Below, piece by piece: positions 1 through 4,487 of a DNA stretch of 6,672 nt (its first letter is position 1; the number at the start of each line of letters is the position of its first letter). Position numbers and translations under genes: made by a program. The notes beneath the pieces were generated by a model, which searched no databases, had not been told where the DNA came from, and saw only the letters and a list, made by a program, of their open reading frames with translations. Source of the stretch: Candidatus Omnitrophota bacterium (GTDB taxonomy: Bacteria > Omnitrophota > Gorgyraeia > Zapsychrales > Fredricksoniimonadaceae). The stretch is from assembly GCA_023247575.1 (NCBI GenBank), contig JAHFGE010000086.1:1-6672 (forward strand), read 5' to 3'.

Positions 1-762
1 CCGGACCTGGTAGCGCATTATAAGAAATTGAAAGAAATGGCGGAGGTATTGAAAAAGCTAGCGGATGATACGTTGGCTTTTTCATCCCGGGCGGCCGCCA
101 ATGCCCCCGACGCGGCGATGACGGCAAAGGTGCAACTGCCCGTTATAAGAATAATTCCTTCTGGATCAGTTTATAAGGAATTGGGGAGGGGTAAGACAAC
201 AGTTCAAATATTTCAAGAGGGAACTCAGAAGCTATTTCTTAGACAATATGAAAAAGGATATACTATGGATCTTTGGGAAGCCACTGAGCTAGGAGGATTA
301 AGTCTAGCGGAAGTTCAAGTTTCTAAGCAGAGGGCACAAAGAATTTTTGATAACCTGAAATTTCAACTGCCATTTCCACTCCAAACAATTGGATTGACCT
401 CTGATAGAAAAAGAGAAGAAGCAGAACCTTTTTTTCTTAAGAGGGTTCTAGAGGCTGACGCGGCGACGAGGGCAGACCCCCAGGCGGCTTTAGCAAAGCA
501 TGCCCCGACGGTACCATCGGGGCAGGCCCCGACGGTACCATCGGGGCAGGCCCCCGGTGGTATCGACCTTGCCACCAGCGGCATGCAGTGGAAAGTCAGC
601 CAAGACCCTTCGACAGGCTCAGGGCAAGCGGCTGGCGTTGAGATGAACGTTGATCCGGCCATGATTGAGCGGGTCAGGCGGGAGGGGATTGACAGCCTGA
701 CGCCGGTGATTTTTAAGATTACGCCGGTAACCGCATCTGCCCTCATAGATTTAGTCAGGTAA
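1..762 (+). CDS. Hypothetical protein, 5' partial, with internal repeat insertions
   Basis: The frame is open to the left edge of the window, so the gene most likely begins upstream; 253 codons are visible and a TTG at 28 is only a fallback start. I do not recognise the domain. Numbering from the first visible codon, residues 1-25 look helical and charged, about 45-150 form a mixed region with VIRIIPSG and EKGYTMDLWE, and 168-183 are two exact copies of APTVPSGQ. The C-terminus (GGID at 186-189, TPVIFKITPV at 234-243) resembles, from memory, the ends of large hypothetical families in Candidatus Omnitrophota. The middle (about 140-450 nt) is visibly AT-rich, while both flanks are GC-rich and alanine-rich. 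A promoter for the next gene starts just downstream, so this is probably the last gene of its transcript. The reading frame is real with good confidence; the function is unknown. Confidence 0.7.
   Translation, partial: PDLVAHYKKLKEMAEVLKKLADDTLAFSSRAAANAPDAAMTAKVQLPVIRIIPSGSVYKELGRGKTTVQIFQEGTQKLFLRQYEKGYTMDLWEATELGGLSLAEVQVSKQRAQRIFDNLKFQLPFPLQTIGLTSDRKREEAEPFFLKRVLEADAATRADPQAALAKHAPTVPSGQAPTVPSGQAPGGIDLATSGMQWKVSQDPSTGSGQAAGVEMNVDPAMIERVRREGIDSLTPVIFKITPVTASALIDLVR
502..549 (+). repeat. Two tandem 24-bp repeats, each a near-palindrome, inside a gene
   Basis: Two identical 24-bp units lie at 502-525 and 526-549, followed by a 5-bp start of a third. Each contains CCCCGACGGTACCATCGGGG, an inverted repeat centred on GGTACC with one mismatched pair. 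Since 24 is a multiple of three, the copies stay in frame and encode APTVPSGQ twice. This looks like a short dispersed palindromic element that was duplicated in tandem and tolerated within the host protein. Confidence 0.85.
606..624 (+). repeat. Short REP-like imperfect palindrome inside coding sequence
   Basis: The 19-bp sequence CCCTTCGACAGGCTCAGGG has CCCT/AGGG outer arms and an imperfect inner stem. I recognise this sequence type as a dispersed repeat in many environmental bacterial genomes, where its other strand often encodes the peptide PEPVEG. Here it is read in frame as part of DPSTGSGQ, between the GGID motif and the C-terminal TPVI motif of the host protein. Confidence 0.55.
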
Positions 763-788
763 ATCTCCTGGCAGGGGCATGATTTGTC

Positions 789-817
789 TTGTGATAAAAA
801 TTTGTTTTTGATATAAT
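789..817 (+). promoter_or_regulatory. Probable sigma70-type promoter for the aspartic protease gene
   Basis: A -35-like TTGTGA (789-794) is followed by a 17-bp spacer and a perfect TATAAT (812-817). Transcription would begin near 824, leaving a leader of about 20 nt. AGAAGAGG lies immediately before the ATG at 845 and can serve as the ribosome binding site. The spacing and exact -10 make this convincing; the -35 matches consensus at four of six positions. Confidence 0.65.
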
Positions 818-844
818 CGTGCCGAAAATAGCGAGAAGAGGTTC

Positions 845-1213
845 ATGGGAACATTTCATACAAAATGCCTGATTGAAAATCATATTGACAGAAAAAAGTC
901 GATTGTGATTCCGAAACTTTTGGTAGATACAGGCAGTGAATACACTTGGATACCGGAAAATTTGCTTGAAAAAATCGCGGTGACGCGCGAGAAGAAGGAC
1001 TTGATTTTTGTGATGGCCAATGGTCAGCAGATAACCCGCAGTGTTGGTTTCGCGGTGATCCATCTGGATAAATATTTTACCATTGACGAAATTGTTTTCG
1101 GAGAAAAAGGAGATTTGATTCTTCTGGGGTCCAGAACCCTGGAGGGTTTAAATTTAGCTGTCGATTCCCGCCAAAAAAAGCTTGTCGCTGCCGGTCCATT
1201 CCCCGCCGCTTAA
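845..1213 (+). CDS. Retropepsin-like (clan AA) aspartic protease
   Basis: This 122-residue protein carries the hallmarks of single-domain retroviral-type aspartic proteases: hydrophobic LLV followed by the catalytic motif D28-T-G-S31, a central beta-rich part with VMANGQQI, and a C-terminal LILLGSRTLEGLNLAVD (91-107), equivalent to the ILG hydrophobic-glycine motif of the fold. Such proteins act as homodimers, each chain giving one catalytic aspartate. Bacterial relatives are mostly uncharacterised and their substrates unknown. No signal peptide is visible, so it is probably cytosolic. The ATG at 845 follows AGAAGAGG and its own promoter, and the gene appears monocistronic. Length is normal for the family. 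Confidence in the fold is high; the biological role cannot be read from the context. Confidence 0.85.
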   Translation: MGTFHTKCLIENHIDRKKSIVIPKLLVDTGSEYTWIPENLLEKIAVTREKKDLIFVMANGQQITRSVGFAVIHLDKYFTIDEIVFGEKGDLILLGSRTLEGLNLAVDSRQKKLVAAGPFPAA

Positions 1214-1359
1214 TCTTTTTTAGAATCACACCGATGACAAGCGTCCCCTCCCTTCCGGCAGTGCCAAAATCGTGGATCGGTTAAATTCCGCATTAGGCGT
1301 CCATTAAATTTGCTTGGTTTAAAGTGATTTTAGGTGTAAAGTATTGCTGCCTTGCTACT
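1214..1359. other. Gene-free stretch before the box array
   Basis: No open frame with a credible ribosome binding site was found. A T6 run (1216-1221) follows the protease stop codon, but I see no convincing GC-rich stem before it. GGTTAAATT at 1279-1287 resembles the right half of the boxes further on and might be a decayed copy. Otherwise nothing is recognisable. Confidence 0.5.
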
Positions 1360-1597
1360 TTTAACGGTTAAATTTAACGGTTAAATTCTATTCTGCCAGT
1401 GGCGATGTTTTTTAACGGTGTTTTTAACGGTCTGAGGGTAAAAATTTAACGGTGTCAGGTGTTTTTTAACGGTTAAATTTAACGGTTAAATTTTCTTCTG
1501 CCACTGGAAAGGTTTTTTAACCGTGTTTTTAACGGTCTAAGGGTAAAAATTTAACGGTTCCAGGCAATTTTTAACGGTTAAATTTAACGGTTAAATT
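1360..1597 (+). repeat. Iteron-like array: 12 TTTAACGG boxes in 105-bp higher-order units
   Basis: Boxes start at 1360, 1373, 1411, 1423, 1445, 1465, 1478, 1516, 1528, 1550, 1570 and 1583. Eleven are exactly TTTAACGG and the one at 1516 is TTTAACCG. All point the same way. Successive distances are 13, 38, 12, 22, 20, then 13, 38, 12, 22, 20, then 13, giving two complete 105-bp units (1360-1464, 1465-1569) and the beginning of a third. I count about 13 mismatches between the two full units. Each unit opens with two abutting 13-bp perfect dyads, TTTAAC-G-GTTAAA; most other boxes keep only the left half. Inter-box DNA shares TTCTGCCA and TGG. The design suggests multiple binding sites for one protein, most simply the product of the gene beginning at 1654. 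Confidence 0.9.
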
Positions 1598-1606
1598 TTT
1601 TATAAG
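1578..1606 (+). promoter_or_regulatory. Possible promoter overlapping the last box of the array
   Basis: TATAAG (1601-1606) could be a -10 element, with TTAAAT (1578-1583) at 17-bp spacing as a poor -35. If used, transcription starts near 1613 and the final boxes of the array lie across the -35 region, where a bound protein would block or recruit RNA polymerase. The weak -35 makes this tentative. Confidence 0.35.
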
Positions 1607-1613
1607 TGTATAG

Positions 1614-1648
1614 AAGGAGGTTTTAGCGCACTTCCAAATATAGGAGGT
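1614..1648 (+). promoter_or_regulatory. Tandem Shine-Dalgarno sequences before the winged-helix gene
   Basis: AAGGAGG at 1614-1620 is a near-perfect ribosome binding sequence with no start codon at usable distance. A second, GGAGGT at 1643-1648, sits 5 nt before the ATG at 1654 and fixes that start. The first could be a standby site or a relic. Confidence 0.5.
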
Positions 1649-1653
1649 CAACC

Positions 1654-2820
1654 ATGGTGGAAGACAAATCAAGTGTGGTAACTGAGTATCTGGCCCAAAA
1701 AGGGCCAGCCACTGTTGAGCAAATAGCCAGTCATTTAGGCATTTCTACTGTCATGGTGTACAGGAAAATAGGCAGGCTTATAGACCAAGGCAAAGTAGAA
1801 AAAGTAGGTAAAAATTACCAGCTTAAGGTGCCAGGCCCAACAGTACAGAGTACTGCTATGCCAAAGCCTGCGGAAGACGGCTCAACTCAACCCTCCACCC
1901 CAAGCCTGCCGCAAACCAGCCAATCTTCCACAGACCAGAAACCTGAAATTGTAGAGGCTTCAGACATTCCTTTCTGGCTTCGATGGACCTTAAAAAGTGA
2001 CGATGATGCCAATAGGTTAAGGGGTAGATATCGTTATATTCGCGGTATCACCCAGGACGAATATTTGCAGCGGCGCCAAGTGGATAAATTTTCTTCAGAG
2101 ACAGCCCGTAATTTGGCCAGAGACATTTTAGATGGTATTTTTGATAATCTTGTCTGGATTTTGGCGGTGGCGACAATCTGGATTCAACAGGCCTTGGTAA
2201 GGGTCTTTAAAAAACAGATGACGGCCCAGCAGAAGGATTTTCAGCCTTTTTTGGTTTTTTGGCTTAAAATTGTTATTTTGCTTTTGATGGGCGGTCTTGT
2301 TGGTTATCACATGCATCGTATCCCACAAAATGAAATAAACATAACCAAGGACCAATTGTCCCAAAGCGAAGAGCAGCGTAAAGATTTAGAGCAGCAAATG
2401 AAGGCAGGGCAGGAGGAAGCCCAAAAATCCCAAGAAAAGATCAATCAATTAAATCAGCAAAACGACCAATTGCAAGGGCAGTTGGATAAAACCAAGGCAG
2501 ATCTATCAAGAGAACAAGAGCAGAGGGCTAATTTAGAACAGCAGATAAAGTCCGGCCAGAGCGAAAACCAAGAGTTGCAGCAAAAGGTTAGCCAGCTAGA
2601 ACAGTATAACAAGGCGGGGCAGGGAGAGAACAATCGCTTACAGCAGGAACAACAAACGTTACAGCAGAAGGTGGATTATTTGGAGGAACAGAACAAATTA
2701 GGGCATGAGCAGTCAGAGAAGGATCGGGCAGAAATTGAGAGGTTAAACGGTGTCATTGTGAGAAATCCGCAGGACAAAAGGGGACAGTTGAATTCAACTG
2801 TCCCCATCATCCCGAAGTGA
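1654..2820 (+). CDS. Winged-HTH, membrane-segment, long coiled-coil protein (KfrA-like architecture)
   Basis: The 388-residue product is unrecognised as a whole but has clear parts. Residues 5-58 form a winged helix-turn-helix (VEQIASHLGISTVMVYRKIG, then a wing ending near KNYQLKV). Residues 60-100 are a Pro/Ser/Thr/Gln-rich linker, and 105-160 a charged region with FWLRW and RYRYIRGITQDEY. Hydrophobic stretches lie at about 165-183 and 198-217. From about 228 to 368 a Gln/Glu/Lys-rich coiled coil follows, with an LEQ...KxGQ motif recurring at multiples of seven residues. The DNA-binding domain must be cytosolic. If both hydrophobic stretches cross the membrane, the coiled coil is cytosolic too; if only the second does, it is outside. 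The start is set by GGAGGT 5 nt upstream. The box array immediately upstream suggests it binds there. The last codons are made by a palindromic repeat. Plausible roles are autoregulator, DNA-membrane tether or partition-like factor; all are inference. Confidence 0.8.
   Translation: MVEDKSSVVTEYLAQKGPATVEQIASHLGISTVMVYRKIGRLIDQGKVEKVGKNYQLKVPGPTVQSTAMPKPAEDGSTQPSTPSLPQTSQSSTDQKPEIVEASDIPFWLRWTLKSDDDANRLRGRYRYIRGITQDEYLQRRQVDKFSSETARNLARDILDGIFDNLVWILAVATIWIQQALVRVFKKQMTAQQKDFQPFLVFWLKIVILLLMGGLVGYHMHRIPQNEINITKDQLSQSEEQRKDLEQQMKAGQEEAQKSQEKINQLNQQNDQLQGQLDKTKADLSREQEQRANLEQQIKSGQSENQELQQKVSQLEQYNKAGQGENNRLQQEQQTLQQKVDYLEEQNKLGHEQSEKDRAEIERLNGVIVRNPQDKRGQLNSTVPIIPK
2780..2805. repeat. Perfect 26-bp palindrome at the 3' end of the coiled-coil gene
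   Basis: GGGGACAGTTGAA (2780-2792) is followed directly by its exact reverse complement (2793-2805), with GAATTC at the centre. It lies in frame and encodes about the last RGQLNSTVP residues, 12 bases before the stop codon. GGGGACAGT/ACTGTCCCC palindromes are, from memory, a common class of REP-like element linked to IS200-type (REP-associated) transposases; none is encoded here. There is no T-run after it, so an intrinsic terminator is unlikely. Confidence 0.9.
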
Positions 2821-2855
2821 TTAAGTTATGTCCACCGCAAAATAGAAAATAAAAT

Positions 2856-2883
2856 TTGACAAAATAGATTCTCATATTATACT
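2856..2883 (+). promoter_or_regulatory. Promoter of the sulfate assimilation operon
   Basis: A perfect -35 TTGACA (2856-2861), a 16-bp spacer and -10 TATACT (2878-2883, five of six matches) give the strongest promoter in the window. The predicted start is near 2890, with a leader of about 34 nt ending in GGAGG before the DUF2061 gene. No other promoter of similar quality is visible before the downstream cys genes. Confidence 0.75.
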
Positions 2884-2906
2884 TACTAACATGATTAACT
2901 TAGTAA
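2883..2906. promoter_or_regulatory. Operator-like inverted repeat over the transcription start
   Basis: TTACTAA (2883-2889) and TTAGTAA (2900-2906) are exact 7-bp inverted arms separated by 10 bp. They begin at the last base of the -10 element and span the predicted start, the usual place for a repressor. The Rrf2-family protein of the same operon is the obvious candidate binder. The dyad does not match IscR or CymR sites as I remember them. Confidence 0.5.
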
Positions 2907-2923
2907 TGATAATGGAGGATTGA

Positions 2924-3157
2924 ATGAAAACTACAGTAAAAGATAAACATTGGCGAAGCATGGCTAAGGCAGTTTCCTGGCGCATTACCGGTACTATTGA
3001 TACCACCATTATTTCATGGATTATTACGGGTAAATTACAGGTCGCCTTATCTATTGGATTTATAGAACTTTTTACGAAAATGGTCCTTTATTATTTCCAT
3101 GAACGAGTTTGGGAAGGGATTAAAATCGGTCGGGCTGTGGTGGATTATGAAATATAA
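2924..3157 (+). CDS. DUF2061 small membrane protein, sulfur-operon associated
   Basis: The 77-residue protein fits the DUF2061 family: an N-terminal RSMAKAVSWRITGTIDT (11-27), a first membrane segment running to about 35, a second at about 40-58 (ALSIGFIELFTKMVLYY), and the conserved HERVW (59-63). Both ends are probably cytosolic. The biochemical function is unknown. From memory, the family is often found beside or fused to sulfate-activation genes such as cysC, and its position as first gene of this cys operon agrees. GGAGG at 2914-2918 lies 5 nt before the ATG. The Rrf2 gene follows after 16 nt, so the two are co-transcribed. Family assignment is confident; any part in sulfate entry or sulfur trafficking is speculative. 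Confidence 0.85.
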   Translation: MKTTVKDKHWRSMAKAVSWRITGTIDTTIISWIITGKLQVALSIGFIELFTKMVLYYFHERVWEGIKIGRAVVDYEI

Positions 3158-3173
3158 TGATTAAGGAAAAACT

Positions 3174-3599
3174 ATGAAAGTTTCTGCCAGAATGGATTAT
3201 GCGGTCAGGGCGCTTTTGGAATTGGGCTACCATTGGCCGGACACTCATCCTCGTCAGGTAAGAGAGATTAGTCGCAAAGCCGGCGTACCGCAAAAGTTCC
3301 TGATTCATATTCTGATTGCTTTAAAGAATCTGGGTTACGTCCACAGTATTCGGGGCAAAACCGGCGGGTACATCCTGGCGCTGGGGCCACAGGACATTAA
3401 ACTGGCTGATATAGTCAAACAATTAGGAGGATTAGGATCTTTCGATGAGCAAAAACGCAAGACTAAAAAAAATGATGCCGTCAGTTTATTGTGGCAGGAG
3501 ATTGACCAAAGAATTATTCAGACATTGAAGGGGGTTAATCTGGAGGATCTTTGTAATCGCCAGCGCCAACACATTAAAGCGTTAAGTTATGATATTTAA
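3174..3599 (+). CDS. Rrf2-family transcriptional regulator, probable sulfur-operon regulator
   Basis: The 141-residue protein has the typical Rrf2 layout: N-terminal MKVSARMDYAVRALLELG, a helix-turn-helix at about 28-55 (VREISRKAGVPQKFLIHILI), the wing SIRGKTGGYILA (58-69), then the LADIVKQLGG helix (77-86). It has a single cysteine, Cys127, so it lacks the three-cysteine iron-sulfur ligand set of IscR and NsrR. In this it resembles CymR-type cysteine-metabolism regulators, which sense sulfur status through a partner or metabolite rather than a cluster. It lies second in the operon, ahead of cysH, and probably controls the promoter at 2856-2883 and hence itself. AAGGA upstream of the ATG provides the ribosome binding site. 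Family certain; effector and exact target inferred. Confidence 0.9.
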   Translation: MKVSARMDYAVRALLELGYHWPDTHPRQVREISRKAGVPQKFLIHILIALKNLGYVHSIRGKTGGYILALGPQDIKLADIVKQLGGLGSFDEQKRKTKKNDAVSLLWQEIDQRIIQTLKGVNLEDLCNRQRQHIKALSYDI

Positions 3600-3603
3600 A
3601 CGT

Positions 3604-3652
3604 ATTCCCCTCCCCACAAGACCCGCCTACGGCGGGTCAAGGGGGAGGGAAT
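3604..3652 (+). repeat. Compound hairpin between Rrf2 gene and cysH
   Basis: An 8-bp perfect stem GACCCGCC/GGCGGGTC (3620-3627 and 3631-3638, loop TAC) is nested in outer arms ATTCCCCTCCCC (3604-3615) and GGGGGAGGGAAT (3641-3652) that pair with one slip. No T-run follows, so a classical terminator is unlikely. It may be an mRNA stability or partial-attenuation element separating regulator from enzyme expression, or a dispersed repeat. Confidence 0.7.
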
Positions 3653-3673
3653 TAATCTAGGATAGAAAACACT

Positions 3674-4417
3674 ATGGACATCAAAGAAAAAGTACTCCCA
3701 TTGCGGCAAAAGGCCAAGGGGCTTGATGCCGAAGGTGTCATACGACTGGCTTATCAGGAGTTTGGCCAGAGAATTACTTTTGCTACCAGTCTTGGCGAGG
3801 AAGACCAGATCATTACCGATATGATCGCCCGGGTGGCTCCAGATATTACTATTTTTACTTTGGACACGGGGCGTTTATTCCAGGAAACCTATGACCTTTT
3901 AGCTAAAACTCAAAAGAAATACCCAAGATTGAAATTCAGCATTTATTATCCTAACACGCAGACCGTGCAAGACATGGTAGGGAGCAAGGGGATCAATTTA
4001 TTTTATGAGAGTATTGAGAACCGTAGATTCTGTTGCCATGTGCGCAAGGTGGAGCCTTTACGACGAGCTTTATCGAATTCTGATGCCTGGATTGTTGGTT
4101 TGCGCAAGCAACAGGGGGTGACTCGTTCGAATCTGGAAGTTTTCGAATGGGATGAGGCTAATGGCAAGGTGAAAGTCAATCCTTTAGTCGACTGGTCGCT
4201 GGAGGACGTCCATCTTTACATTAAAGACCATAATGTAGATGTGAATCCTTTGCATGCCAAGGGGTTTATTTCTATTGGCTGTGCTCCTTGCACACGGGCC
4301 GTTAAACCCGGTGAAGATATCCGGGCTGGCCGCTGGTGGTGGGAACAGCCCGAGCAGAAAGAGTGCGGGTTGCATAATAATCCGCAATGGAAGGCCCGCC
4401 TCGAGAAAAAGACATAG
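3674..4417 (+). CDS. cysH: Assimilatory APS (adenylylsulfate) reductase
   Basis: The 247-residue cytosolic enzyme reduces APS to sulfite and AMP with electrons from thioredoxin. It belongs to the PAPS/APS reductase fold: a PP-loop-like FATSLGEEDQ (36-45), FTLDTGRLF (61-69), and VGLRKQQGVTRS (141-152) in the substrate site. Its five cysteines are exactly those of the cluster-bearing APS reductases: C120-C121, C203-x2-C206 for a [4Fe-4S] cluster, and the catalytic C231 in ECGLH near the C-terminus. E. coli-type PAPS reductases lack the cluster cysteines, so APS is the likely substrate and an APS kinase is not strictly needed for this step. A modest AGGAT lies upstream of the ATG. The stop codon lies inside a strong hairpin that begins the junction with cysD. 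Confidence 0.93.
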   Translation: MDIKEKVLPLRQKAKGLDAEGVIRLAYQEFGQRITFATSLGEEDQIITDMIARVAPDITIFTLDTGRLFQETYDLLAKTQKKYPRLKFSIYYPNTQTVQDMVGSKGINLFYESIENRRFCCHVRKVEPLRRALSNSDAWIVGLRKQQGVTRSNLEVFEWDEANGKVKVNPLVDWSLEDVHLYIKDHNVDVNPLHAKGFISIGCAPCTRAVKPGEDIRAGRWWWEQPEQKECGLHNNPQWKARLEKKT

Positions 4418-4428
4418 TCTTTTTCTCG
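4402..4428 (+). repeat. Hairpin spanning the cysH stop codon
   Basis: CGAGAAAAAGAC (4402-4413) and GTCTTTTTCTCG (4417-4428) form a perfect 12-bp stem with a 3-nt loop; the TAG stop (4415-4417) sits at the loop. The right arm includes T5 but is not followed by a T-run. It may protect the 3' end of a processed cysH transcript. Confidence 0.8.
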
Positions 4429-4438
4429 GGCGAGGTCT

Positions 4439-4470
4439 CGCCATGATTAAAATTAGTTTTAATCATGGCG
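4439..4470 (+). repeat. Second hairpin, abutting the cysD ribosome binding site
   Basis: CGCCATGATTAAAA (4439-4452) and TTTTAATCATGGCG (4457-4470) are perfect 14-bp arms with a 4-nt loop TTAG. The last base of the stem is the first base of GGAGG (4470-4474), the only good ribosome binding sequence before the cysD start at 4488. Stem formation could therefore modulate cysD translation. It also hides an in-frame ATG at 4443. Confidence 0.85.
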
Positions 4471-4487
4471 GAGGAATCAAAAATAAT

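Noticed and set aside
763..788. Possible terminator after the first gene
   Set aside because: Only weak AAATC/GATTT and CCT/AGG pairings are visible, with no stable GC stem or T-run.
755..1063. 102-residue reverse-strand open frame opposite the aspartic protease
   Set aside because: It overlaps a gene with clear catalytic motifs and its own promoter, and its translation shows no recognisable domain.
1360..1597. CRISPR array interpretation of the repeat region
   Set aside because: Boxes are 8-13 bp with unequal spacing, and the spacers are themselves repeated between units, unlike unique CRISPR spacers; no cas gene is present.
1360..1597. Similarity of TAACGG to eukaryotic MYB binding sites
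   Set aside because: All neighbouring genes are bacterial and no MYB-type domain is encoded; the short match is coincidental.
2743..2755. TTAAACGGTGTCA in the coiled-coil gene, one base from a box of the upstream array with its flank
   Set aside because: It is a single imperfect copy within coding sequence without partners at array spacing, so chance is sufficient.
2901..2914. Fur-box-like TAGTAATGATAATG before the DUF2061 gene
   Set aside because: Only a half-site resemblance in AT-rich DNA next to the ribosome binding site; the dyad at 2883-2906 explains the region better.
4254..4487. N-terminal extension of the cysD frame starting inside cysH
   Set aside because: The extension overlaps cysH out of frame and has no CysD-like sequence; homology starts near the ATG at 4488.
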